Source of the DNA: Vigna angularis
Taxonomy: Eukaryota; Streptophyta; Magnoliopsida; Fabales; Fabaceae
Assembly (NCBI RefSeq): GCF_016808095.1
Contig: NC_068979.1
Span: 18,754,501 to 18,818,500, forward strand
Direction: 5' to 3'
Length of the DNA stretch: 64,000 bases
How positions within the stretch are numbered: position 1 is the first letter of the stretch; every line of letters starts with the position of its first letter. The notes beneath the pieces were generated by a model that was not told the origin of the DNA, did not search any database, and saw nothing but the letters and a program-made list of their open reading frames with translations. Below are positions 25,501-34,734 of the stretch, piece by piece. A program made the position numbers and the translations under genes.

Positions 25501-27878
25501 ATAATTAAAGAATTAATTGTAAATTGTAATATCAAAACAAATATCTAATACTAGTCCCTACCTTGTCGTTTATTTTCTCCTCCTATCGGCTGGTTTCCAT
25601 TCAAATTAAACACGTGACAGATCGCTCAACCAACCAGTAAGAAATCTCTTTTTCTTCAAATGAATGACATTTAATACTAACTTTACTTGGAAGAAATCTT
25701 ACGACAAAATGTAAGCAAAATGAAAAAAAAAATGCAATCACTTTATTGGATACTAAAAAAATAAAGAGTGGGAAAGAAATAAAGAAAATATATATAAACA
25801 AGTATAAAGTGATAAACACGTATATAGAATATGTTTAAATGAGTTTTTTTGTTACGTTCTTTAGGAGAAAAAATAAAAAATATATATTAAAACTAGTGTT
25901 CAAAAAGTTAAAATCAGTTTATTTATAATTTAATTTATTAAACAAATTTGCATTGCTTCTTGAAATAATTATTTTTTTAACCCATGTATAAATTAATTTT
26001 AACTTATAACAAAAGCTAATTTATTTATTATTTTATACTTTATCTCTTAAAAATTGTTATGCAACAACTTTCCTGAACATACCAAATAATCATTTTAAGT
26101 TGGTAATTAGAATCTATCATTATTGGCTTCATAGTAATTAAGTCAAAATATTATACATAATTCCTAAAATTTAATTAATTATTTTTAATTGAATGACGAA
26201 AAATGATAGAGTGAAAAGGAAAAAAAAAAGACAAAAGAAAAATAAAATATACTTATTTATAATTAATTTGTTATATTATTATATATTCCTTATAATAAAA
26301 AATATAACTATTAATAAAATATTTACAAGCATAGTCTAAATATTAATAGAATGTTTTTATCACATAATGTTTTCGCATAAATCTCTTCAAATTTACGTGG
26401 AAAATTTAAGGTATGTATAATTTTTCGTGTTTTTTATTTTACTTCTGTATCTACATTTTACTTTCCATATATTTCTCTCGTGCTTTACTTTCCATAATAA
26501 CAAGACAGAAAATTTCTGGCTACCTTATAAATCTAGGTATTAACTTGTATTTATGTATATTTAAGGAGTATTAGACTTTAATTGTTTTTCTTCTTTAAAA
26601 TAGAAATATCTAAATTTTGGAAAATAACATTAATTTTTCTCCAAACTATATAAAAAATAAGTAAATAAACTCAAGAAAAAATTAAACTGATTTCCCTTTT
26701 CCATTTTGTCTGACTCGAGTCTCTTTTGTTTCTATTTTTGGTTAAATATCTGTCACTAGTCCTTTCATTTTTTAGTCTCATGTTTTTCAACTCATTCTCT
26801 ATCTTACTTTACTTTTAATTCTATATTTTTAAATTTTAAAAATACACAAAAATTATGCATCTAATATAAAAATTCTTCTTAGTTCCATATTAGAAGAGGG
26901 CAATCATATACATATATATTAACTAAAAAAAATTAACTCAAATTTTAACTATAAATTTGATATTACTTATCATTTTCATTAAGTTTAGTGTCAGAGTTTT
27001 AAACTTAACTCAATCTCATAAAACCGGTTTTTAAAGTGAAGTTTGCATCTCACTTAAATATTATAATTTGACCTTATCAGACTTCCAACCTCATTTAGAA
27101 TATGTTAATACAATAATAAATAAATAATAAATTAGTAAAAAAAATAACGTGGATTGTGGTAAAAAATATGTATTACAATATTTCTTTTATTCTAAAATGA
27201 TTTATTTCTGATACATTAATTGTGAATGTTTAACACATATCACACGGATAAAGTCGATATAATAATATAAAATCATTCTAAACTTAATTAGTTCTCACAA
27301 AAGTGGATTGATAAAGAAAAATTATTTGTACTTTTACATTAAAAATTGACTTTATATTTACTGAATCAAATAAACGTGCGTCTTACCAGAGCTATATCCA
27401 GACGGTTAGAATAGGCATTATAACAGTAAAGAATCGAAAACAGACCTGAAAACAACGGCGATTATGAAAGTGAAAGCTGGAATGAGATCTTCTGTGGCTG
27501 AGCTGAGAGTGGGGGAGCCATATCCAAGGCCAATATAAAAGAGCGTTTGAATGAAAACACTAGAACAAGAACAAAATCATTACAGAGGAAAATTACAGGA
27601 GAAGAAAACAGGATTTAATGTTGTGGTGTTAGTATACCCCAAGAAGCCAAGGAGAAAAGCTCTGAAGACAATGGAGTTATTGAGCGGTGGGGGAGATCTG
27701 TTTCTGTAACGAAGGGTTGTTGCGGTTAGCAGGAAACAGAATCCGAAGAGGTTGGAATAAGCAACGAAAACGAAATTGCTCATGCCACTGGACACAGGTT
27801 TGCTTTCACCAGAGTGTTCAAACCCACAGATAAAAACACTGCCGTAATCATCACCGTCGTTACGTCTCCGCTCGGCAT
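15500..27878 (-). CDS. WAT1-related (nodulin MtN21/EamA family) membrane transporter, six exons, exon 1 frameshifted
   Basis: Exons (minus strand) are 27878-27638, 27559-27446, 24705-24480, 16165-16007, 15895-15744 and 15662-15500. All introns are GT-AG and the phases agree throughout (2, 2, 0, 0, 2). The joined product would be about 350 residues, the usual WAT1-like size, with ten predicted membrane spans in two EamA halves. Landmarks are VGLNTLVKA and FVFVAYSNL (exon 1), YGSPTLSSA and LIPAFTF (exon 2), MEKLDLKLRSSQAKTIGT (exon 3), IKDYPEEL and AEKNPKAW (exon 4), VYVAMFSPLGIVFA and FLGDTLYLG (exon 5), and VIAIGFYAVLWGQAQEE (exon 6). WAT1 itself exports auxin from the vacuole; other members move amino acids or have unknown substrates, so the substrate here is open. 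In exon 1 the frame from the expected ATG (27878) hits TGA soon after VGLNTLVKANL. The family match resumes in another frame after an apparent extra 'TG' near 27800. It is therefore a pseudogene, a sequencing error, or a protein starting at a later Met. Intron 3 (8.3 kb) is full of transposons. Confidence 0.85.
17642..19555 (+). mobile_element. LTR-like insertion with promoter, probable solo LTR
   Basis: The segment runs from TGCAGACTTC to CAGTTTAACA. It differs from its flanks: a GC-richer front half, a TATA-like CTATATAAAGGGG at about 18184-18196, and a U5-like end with 'CGAGTCAAAGGATTGATACC' reminiscent of the U5 block of the Athila-like LTRs. I see no matching second LTR and no 5-bp duplication (CTTTT versus TATAT). 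Small open frames within it have no recognisable product. Confidence 0.35.
19807..19818 (+). other. Primer-binding site, initiator tRNA-Met type (one mismatch)
   Basis: CTGTATCAGAGC follows the LTR end ...GATGTTACA by four bases. Retroelement primer sites complementary to initiator tRNA-Met read TGGTATCAGAGC. Confidence 0.6.
20005..20185 (+). repeat. 15-bp degenerate tandem repeat (TCTGGTAAGGAGTCG type)
   Basis: About ten copies of a 15-bp unit with substitutions, in frame over 19992-20204, would read as S-G-K-E-S repeats. It lies in the short internal region of the LTR remnant. An in-frame repeat of this kind may be part of a former gag-like leader or a chance result of tandem duplication; I do not call a gene. 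Confidence 0.7.
21353..22990 (+). mobile_element. Gene-capturing (Pack-type) CACTA element, 1638 bp
   Basis: The left end is CACTAGTG, the right end is TTACTAGTG, and both sides are flanked by the triplet TGT (21350-21352 and 22991-22993), a perfect 3-bp target duplication. Near both ends are CACTA subterminal motifs (GGTTTCTGAACCGAGGC, CTTCGGTTTTTCTTTGACCGAAG). The interior has no transposase. It carries a GC-rich segment (about 21596-22258) from an LRR receptor kinase, then 22310-22680 of unknown origin. It must have moved with enzymes from an autonomous CACTA. Confidence 0.9.
21596..22258 (+). pseudogene. Captured fragment of a CLAVATA1/BAM-type receptor-kinase LRR domain
   Basis: Translation gives consecutive ~24-residue leucine-rich repeats: FLSYLSLADNQFFGPIP, LRHLNLSNNNFNATFP, LQVLDLYNNNMTGPFP, LRHLHLGGNFFSGQIPPEYG, then ALRELYIGYYNAYSGG, LVRFDAAYCGLSGD, MDTLFLQVNALSSSL and LKSMDLSNNVLSGEVP. 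The GYYNAYSGG and DAAYCGLSG blocks are characteristic of the CLV1/BAM subfamily, which senses CLE peptides in meristems. About eight repeats are present without signal peptide, transmembrane segment or kinase. At least two frame changes lie between 21900 and 21950. It is unusually GC-rich against AT-rich surroundings. Assignment to BAM rather than CLV1 is from remembered sequence character and would need alignment. Confidence 0.85.
24104..24479. other. End of intron 3, AT-rich, no feature seen
   Basis: Sequence between the CACTA right end and exon 3 of the WAT1-related gene. I see no repeat or gene. The donor site of intron 3 (GTAAAT on the minus strand) is at 24479-24474. Confidence 0.6.
24706..27445 (-). 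other. Intron 2 of the WAT1-related gene, AT-rich
   Basis: About 2.7 kb between exon 2 (donor GTCTGT) and exon 3 (acceptor TTTAG). It is AT-rich with no supported coding region. Around 26990-27100 is a stretch (AACTCAATCTCATAAAACCGG... CTTATCAGACTTCC) that looks like a dispersed plant repeat fragment; I could not define its ends. Confidence 0.6.
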
Positions 27879-28557
27879 TACTTTTGTCTCTCTGCTCTCT
27901 CTCCCTTTCTATCTCTTCAATGTCTGTTATGTTGTTTTCCGTATTCTCTCCCTCAGTGTAGAATATGACCACGTGACTATGGAATGTGGACACCATTTTT
28001 TCTATTAAATTTATTCGTATTTTTAAATATTAAAAAATGAAAAATAATTTTTTTACACATTTATCTTTTCTGAAAAAAAATACAAAAATTTATGTTTTTT
28101 GACTATTTTATTTTTATATTTTGTATATCAAATGAATATAAAATGAATATAAAAATGTTTCATGATATTATTATCTTTTTAAAATATCTCATGCTCTATC
28201 TTTCTTTTCTTTCTTTTTCTTTTTCTCAAACAATACCAACTAAACGAAATAAATCATGAAAAGAAAATCAATTATTGACTTTTCTTTTTTCAAAAGACGT
28301 CTGTAATAATGTTGAAAAACGTAATATAAAAATACTACAAAACATCTAAAACTTGTGGCATAATGTGAAGTAATAATATAAATAATGTGGCATACAATAT
28401 TAAAATATTGTTATCTATCATTATAAATATTTTATGCAATAAAAAATAAAAAAATATAATTTATTAAATTTATTTATATTTAAAAGACTTAATTAGTAAT
28501 TTTATTTTTATATTAATATTAATGAATTTTTCTTATTTATTTGTGTTTTAATATTTA
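27879..28557 (-). promoter_or_regulatory. Upstream region of the WAT1-related gene
   Basis: Directly upstream of the expected start codon the minus strand is GA-rich (reverse of CTCTCTCTCCC at 27895-27910), common in plant 5' UTRs. Beyond about 28000 it is AT-rich. I cannot assign a TATA box with confidence. The fold-back MITE at 28558-29116 begins ~680 bp upstream of the start codon, close enough to influence the promoter. Confidence 0.35.
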
Positions 28558-29116
28558 GGTTTAATCCTTTTCGACATCTCTATTTATGTACGAATGTCTC
28601 AGATGGGTCATCGTTTTCTAAAGTGTATCAAAATGGTCCTTAATTTTCAAAATTGATATCAATTGAGAAAAATTGATGAGTGGATGCTGAGATGACGAAC
28701 GAACGCTCGTCCACCAGCGAACGAACGCTCGTCGACCTCTTACTGTTGGATGACCGTTCGTTCCACACTGGACGACCGTTCGTTCGGGGGTCGACGAGCG
28801 TTCGTTTGCTGGTGGACGAGCGTTCGTTCGCTAGTGGACGAGCGTTCGTTCGTCATCTCAGCATCCACTCATCAATTTTTTTAACGCCGTCTAGCCAACT
28901 TAACGGAAAGGACTCAATTAATATCAATTTTGAAAATTAAGGACCATTTTGATACACTTTAGAAAACGAGGACCCATCTGAGACATTCGTACATAAATAG
29001 GGATGTCGAAAATTAATATCAATTTTGAAAATTAAGGACCATTTTGATACACTTTAGAAAACGAGGACCCATCTGAGACATTCGTACATAAATAGGATGT
29101 CGAAAAGGATTAAACC
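28558..29116. mobile_element. Mutator-type fold-back MITE, 9-bp target duplication
   Basis: It is flanked by perfect 9-bp repeats TAATATTTA (28549-28557 and 29117-29125), the duplication size of Mutator-like elements. Terminal inverted repeats of roughly 105 bp begin GGTTTAATCCTTTTCGACAT on the left and mirror it on the right. Inside, a second inverted pair (GATGAGTGGATGCTGAGATG at 28675 and its complement ending at 28872) flanks GC-rich ACGAACGCTCGTCC motifs, so almost the whole element can fold on itself. The right arm contains a 95-bp direct duplication (about 28916-29010 and 29011-29105). It has no transposase; the open frame 28680-28940 is the palindromic core read through. Confidence 0.9.
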
Positions 29117-29125
29117 TAATATTTA

Positions 29126-29365
29126 TTAAATAAAGTTAATTTGGTATTTTCATTAAATTTACGTTAATCTAATTTTAAGAAATCATATGTCAAAATTTTT
29201 ATAGAAAGGTGAAAAAAATGTGAAAAGAGATTCTGAAAGAAAGACAGAGAAAGATAGATAGGTCAAGGAGTAAAAGAAGGTGATGAGACTATTATTAAAA
29301 GAAATCAATATACCTCACATTTTATTAAATAACTAGTATTTTACCCATATCAGAACATATTTATG

Positions 29366-29401
<36 letters not shown>

Positions 29402-30109
29402 TATATTTATATATTACATAAAATATGAAAAACTTAAATATTAAATTAAAATAAAATGTGAAATAATAAATACCAATACTAAACAAAGAAATATCATAAT
29501 ATATTCAAGAAGTAAGGATTGTAGTGAAAAAAAAAGTAGATATGGTTGTGGTTTAGATAAAAGTTAAAAAATATTAAAAATATACAATAATTTAATATTT
29601 TGATTTTTTTTTCTAATTACGTGGCTTTCAATGAAAAAGATAAAATTATTTATTTCAATTTTAAGTACGTAGGGGAATATGTTAAGGGTCAATCATTCTT
29701 CATTTGACATATTATTTGTTTTTGAATTTGTACTTTGTCACGATTTTGTTCAAAAGATGGAAAGAGGAAGGAGAAATGAGTATTTAAATTATTTTTGAAC
29801 TTGACTTTTAAGTGATGTAAGATTATTAGACGTTGTAGGAACATAAGACCGTAGTTGAGGTTTAAGAGAAATTAATGTTAATCCCTAATAGAAGGCATAA
29901 AGGACTGATGAATCGTCTTAGAATTATAGAAAAGGGTTTTGAATGAATTGATTTTATCATTGGGTTAAGTAGTATAAATATACAAATTGATAATGTAAAC
30001 TAGAAAGAGTCAAGGGAACAAACTCCACCAATTTAGCACTAATAGTTAACCTAAATAAAGGGAAATTAGATATACAAAAGCTCTGGCTAATAAAAACTAA
30101 TTACTATAA
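29126..30109. other. AT-rich region downstream of Copia remnant, no gene seen
   Basis: It contains a TA microsatellite at 29366-29398. The part from about 29690 to 30109 lies just beyond the Copia pol end on the minus strand and may be its 3' UTR and LTR, but I could not find a second LTR copy to confirm it. Confidence 0.4.
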
Positions 30110-31345
30110 TTTAAAACTAATTATTGTAATTGATATCCTTCCGCAAGTTGGACGATCTGGAAGAGACATGCAACTTGGACAGTAATGAGTCAAACCGAGG
30201 GTGAAGTAGAGGCTTTGTGAGTATATCAACAAGCCGATCATCAATACACACAAAGGACACCTGAAACTTGCCTTTTTGAACATTTTCACGAACAAAATGA
30301 TAGGCTAAGGCTATATGTTTCATCCGAGAGTGGAAAACAGGATTAACGCTGAAGTTGTGGCACCAAGATTATCACAATAGATAACCGAATTGGCTGTGGG
30401 CATGTGACCAAGTTGAGTGAACAAGGATAGGACCCATAGAAGCTCACTGACCGTGTCAGCCATGGCTTTGTATTCTACTTCAGTTGAGGAATGAGCAACA
30501 TAGCATTGTTTTCGAGAGCTCCAAGAGATAGAAATGCTACCAAGACACAACAAATAACTAGTGGTGGAGATATACTCATCCTTATCACCAGCCCAATCTG
30601 CATCTGAGTAAGCATGAAAGGTTAGTGGAGCAGTTCCCGAGATAAAGATGCCTTTACTGCAAGAGCCTGCCAAATAACGAAGCACCCATTTGAGAGCAGA
30701 CCAATGCGCCGTTCTGGGGTGTTGCATGAATTATGCAAGTTTGTTGGTGCTGAAGACGATGTCCGGGCGAGTAAGACTTAAGTATTAAAGACTTCCCACA
30801 AGTGCATGATACTCAGTTGGGGAAGGTAAGAGATCATCGGAATCCTTAAGTAATTGAGCATTGACGGACAAGGGAGTAGATGCTGATTTTGTCTTAACCA
30901 TGCCTGATTTATGGAGTAGATCAGTGATGTATTTCCTTTGCGAAAGAAATAGTCATATAATGGAAGGAATTACTTCGACGCCCAAGAAATAGTTAAGACA
31001 GCTAATGTCTTTCAGCAAAAGTCAAGCAACAAGGATGGAAATAAGGTTCGACAACTCTATAGAGGAACTCCCAATGACAATGATATCATCAATATGTACT
31101 AATAAATATGGTGTGGAACTTGGTTTTTGGTAGATGAAGAGAGATGCATCTGCAATTAATTGACAAAGCCAAGAGAAAGTAGAAACACTTGAAGCTCCGT
31201 ATACCAGGCGTGGGGTGCTTGCTTTAGCCTATAGAGTGCCTTTTTGAGGTGACACATATGATTAGGGAAACTTTTGTTGACAAAACCAGGGGGCTGGAGC
31301 ATGAAAACTTCCTCTTTGAGTGTCCCTTAAAGGAACGCATTCCCT
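30110..31345 (-). pseudogene. Ty1/Copia pol remnant (RT C-terminal part and RNase H)
   Basis: On the minus strand, 31340-31220 shows NAFLKGTLKEEVFM.QPPGF and K-A-L-Y-R-L-K-Q-A-P (RT core). 31140-30730 is the rest of RT with stops. 30727-30320 shows QHPRTAHWSALKWVLRYLAG, SDADWAGD, SWSSRKQ, STEVEYKAMA and YCDNLGA (RNase H). 30323-30117 shows HIALAYHFVRE and DILTKPL, the pol end. The N-terminal RT, integrase, protease and gag are absent; the plus-strand Athila-like LTR begins at 31346 inside the RT sequence. Several stops and a frameshift at about 30320 make it non-functional. Confidence 0.85.
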
Positions 31346-32669
31346 TGATAACAGTTGAAAAACTGTTATTTTCATGCTTAAAATTGATACTAAAAGCAAC
31401 CTTAAACACTTAGAAACTAGCTTGGAATCATGCTTTTGTTTATATTTTTTGAAATAAGAGAGTTGGACAGGTTTATGCTTGATTTCAGTGATTTATGCAG
31501 GTTTTAAGGTGAATTTGATGAAAAAAGTGAAGAAGGATAGAGATGGAATAAGAAAAGAACTCAAAAAGTGCAAAAGAAGAGAAGCCGCAAGTACCGCTCA
31601 GCGCTAGTTTATCGCTGAGCGACACTCATGAACACTCGTTGGCTCCGCTGAGGGGTGAAAGTGCAGTTGAGGGGAAGAATTCAACACACGCACTTACCGC
31701 TGAGCGCCATTATTTTGGGCTTAGGCCCACTTTTCTGTAATATTTCGAATAGTATATAAGCTTTAGGACTTCCTAGGGTTTGTATCTTTGGCAGAGTACG
31801 AAGCAAACACACACCTTTCCACCCCTTGGAGGAAGATCTTGGATGCTAAGGCTACCTACTCATCTTTCTAGGGTTCTATCTTTCACTATTTCATTGTATT
31901 TAATCTAGTTTCACCATGAATATGGTGAACTAAACTCTTCTTGTTGTTGGGGAATCAATGTAATCTTTTGAAGCTCTCATATATGGAATTGTGTTTATAC
32001 ATCATATCTATGATACATGCTTTCTTTCATCATTAGTTAGGGTTTTTCCTCTTTTCTCAAAGCATGCATTGTTTAACTCATTAGATGTCATGATTATTGG
32101 TTTTATTGATATGGACACATACGGTAAAATCTAGATCCAGGGAAATTCTTCCAAAAGCAATATCGCCTAGACATAGGGATATGAGGGTTGGTTGCCTTTG
32201 AGCTTCTGTGCTTCAGAATTAATTATTAGGGATGCTAGGAATTGTATGAACTCATAATTAAGGATATACTTTCTTCGCCGAGACATCGGGTTTAAGGTAA
32301 TTTAGAGAGTGACATTAACATTGATGAAAAGAATGATGAATTCCTAAAATATATGAGAGTGGATAAGATGAAATTGATTACCCCAACAACATACTCATCC
32401 ATATAATTCATTCAGTGTTTGTGTTCTTCTTTCCCATTGATCATCACATGCATACATGTTTACTTTTTGTCTTTTGCATTTGAAACCTATAACCATTTGT
32501 TCACAAGTCTTAAATAATCAAGAAATCATATAACTAACTAGGCCGTGAGTCCTTTGGGACAACGATACTTGATCTTACCGAGTTTATTACTTGATACGAT
32601 TCGGTCATACTTGTCGAGGGTTAAACAAGATTTTGGCACCGTTTTTCGGTGTTCTTAAATTTGTCATCA
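31346..32669 (+). repeat. 5' LTR of plus-strand Athila-like element (1324 bp)
   Basis: It starts TGATAACAGTTGAAAAACTG and ends TTTGTCATCA, followed two bases later by the primer site. A TATA box (AGTATATAAGC) lies at 31751-31761. Upstream of it are GC-rich motifs (ACCGCTCAGCGCTAG, TCGCTGAGCGACA, ACCGCTGAGCGCC) at 31591-31709. The LTR end carries an extra ~43 bp (AAGATTTTGGCACCG...) that looks like a second, degenerate primer site included in the LTR. The same LTR occurs inverted at 33393-34719. Confidence 0.85.
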
Positions 32670-32675
32670 AGTTTT

Positions 32676-32693
32676 TGGCGTCGTTGCTGGGGA
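32676..32693 (+). other. Primer-binding site (tRNA-Asp type)
   Basis: TGGCGTCGTTGCTGGGGA, close to TGGCGCCGTTGCCGGGGA at the minus-strand copy (41148-41131). From memory this matches the 3' end of plant tRNA-Asp used by Athila-type elements. Confidence 0.75.
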
Positions 32694-33048
32694 CTCGTGG
32701 TTTAACTAGTTTATTTGTGTGATTATTGATTATTTTTGACTTGTTTTTGAATTTTGAATTTTAAATTTCGAATTTTGAATTTTTTATTTTTTATTTTTCT
32801 GTTTTTATTTTCTGTTTTTATTTTTCGGTTATTATTTTATTTTATTTTATTTTTCTGTTTTTATTTTCTGTTTTTATTTTTCGGTTATTATTTTATTTTA
32901 TTTTATTTTCTGTTTTTATTTTCTATTTTTTTTTTTCGGTTTTTTTCTTCTTCTTATCTTTTCAATTATATCCTTTGATTATTTCTTCTCTTCTCTATCT
33001 TTTTGTACTAACAAATTTTTCTAGGGACTTGTTTTCTTGTGTATGTAG

Positions 33049-33392
33049 GAAGCAATTCGAACTAGAAGCAAGAAAACCTCGGAACCTCTTCTTGAAGGCT
33101 TAGACGAGAGTAGACAGAGGAGAAGAATCCGTACATCTAGAGAACTTTTCCCTCCTCCGGAAATTCTTTTTCAACCTTCACTACAAGGTTCTTACCATAG
33201 CACTAAGGAGATGGAGAATAATAATGTTAGACGAACTCTTGCAGACTACACTAATGTAGTTGGCCCTCAACATTTCAATAGCATAGCAAGATCGAGGGTC
33301 AATGCAGCTAATATGGAGGTGAAACAGACATTAATCCAACTGGTTAAGAGTAACCAATTTAATGGGTTGTCTCATGAAAGCTCATATGAGCA
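33049..33392 (+). pseudogene. Gag N-terminal fragment of plus-strand Athila-like element
   Basis: The reading frame gives EAIRTRSKKTSEPLLEGLDESR, then MENNNVRRTLADYTNVVGP (33211) and VNAANMEVK...LVKSNQFNGLSHES. It stops at 33392 where the inverted LTR 33393-34719 begins. The AT-rich stretch 32694-33048 is the leader, made of TTTTATTTT/TTTCTGTTTTT low-complexity runs. The start in other copies reads ATGCAGGAAGC; here it is ATGTAGGAAGC, a stop right after the ATG. Gag packages the element RNA into particles; the continuation of this copy is at 44121 and 50107. Confidence 0.75.
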
Positions 33393-34719
33393 TGATGACA
33401 AATTTATGAAAACCGAAAAACAACGCCACAAACTTGTTTAACCCTCGGCAAGTGTGACCGAATCGTATCAAGTAATAAACTCGGTAAGACCAAGTATCGT
33501 TCTCCCAAAGGACTCACGACCTAGTTAGTTATCTGATTTGTTGATTATTTAAGACTTGTGAACAATTGATTGTAGGTTTTTTAATGCAAAAGACAATAAT
33601 TAAACATGTATGCATGAATTTGATCAATGGAGAAGAGGAAATCAAACAATTTAATGAATTAGATGGATGAGTATGTTGTTGGGGTTATCAATTTCATCTT
33701 ATCCACTCTCATATATTTTAGGAATTCATCAATCTTTTCATCAATGTTAATGTCACTCTCTAAATCACCTTGCAAGAAGGCCTATCCTTAATTACGAGTT
33801 CATACAATTCCTAGCATCCCTAATAATTAATTCTGAATTGCAGAAGCTTAACGGCAACCAACCCTCATATTCCTATGTCTAGGCAATATGCTATTGGGAG
33901 AAATTCCCCGGATCTAGATTTCCCCGTACGTTCCCATATTGAGAAAATCAATAATCATGACATCGAATGAGTTAAACAATGCATGCTTTGAGCAAAGAGG
34001 AAAAACCCTAACTAATGATGAAAGAAAGCATGTATCTCAAATAAGATGTTTAAACACTAATTCCATATATGAGAGTTTCACAAGACTACATTGATTCCCC
34101 AACAACAATACAAGGTCTAGTTCACCATATTCATGGTGAAACTAGATGAACAATAATGAAAGAATGAAAGATAGAACCCTAGAAAGATGAGAAGGTAGCC
34201 TTAGCATCCAAGATCTTCCTCCAAGGGGTGGAAAAGTGTGTGCTTGCTTCGTCTCCAGCCAAAGATACAAACCCTAGGAAGACCTAAAGCTTATATATTA
34301 TTCATAATAATACAGAAAATTAGGCCCAAGCCCAAAATAGTGCCGCTCAACGGTAAACTACCGGTCAGTGGTAAGTGCGTGAGTTGATTCTTCCCCTCGG
34401 CGGCATTTTCACCCCTCAGCGGATCCAACGTGAGTTCTTGAGTGCCGCTCAGCGGTAAACTGCCACTGAGCGGTAGTTGCGACTTCTCCTTTTACACTTT
34501 TTGATGTCTTTTCTGATTCCATTTCTATCCTTTTTCACTTCTTTCACCAAATTCACCTTAAAACCTGCATAAAACACTGAAATCAAGCATAAACCTGTCC
34601 AGCTCTCTTATTTCTAAAAATATGACCAAAAGCATGATTTCAAGCTAGTTTCTAAGTGTTAAAGGTTGCTTTTAGTATCAATTTTAAGCATGAAAATAAC
34701 AGTTTTTCAACTGTTATCA
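33393..34719 (-). repeat. 3' LTR of minus-strand Athila-like element (1327 bp)
   Basis: Read on the minus strand it starts TGATAACAG at 34719 and ends TTTGTCATCA at 33393. It is inverted relative to the LTR 31346-32669 and almost equal in length. It contains GCCGCTCAGCGGTAAAC and CCACTGAGCGGTAG (34441-34480) upstream of a TATATAAGC box, as in its partner. The end again contains the degenerate second primer site (plus-strand CCGAAAAACAACGCCACAAA). Confidence 0.85.
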
Positions 34720-34734
34720 CAACCCCAAACTTAG
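34720..34734 (-). other. Polypurine tract
   Basis: The minus strand reads CTAAGTTTGGGGTTG immediately before the LTR start TGATAACAG. This is the plus-strand DNA primer site of the element. The same tract precedes the LTR at 10141 and, as AGTTTGGGGGTG, the LTR at 48562. Confidence 0.8.

Noticed and set aside
26990..27100. Possible dispersed repeat (AACTCAATCTCATAAAACCGG... region)
   Set aside because: It resembles a common plant repeat from memory, but no termini or target duplication could be recognised, so not called as a mobile element.
32676..32693. tRNA-like sequence at primer-binding sites
   Set aside because: Only the 18-nt complement of a tRNA 3' end is present, with no cloverleaf; no tRNA gene was found.
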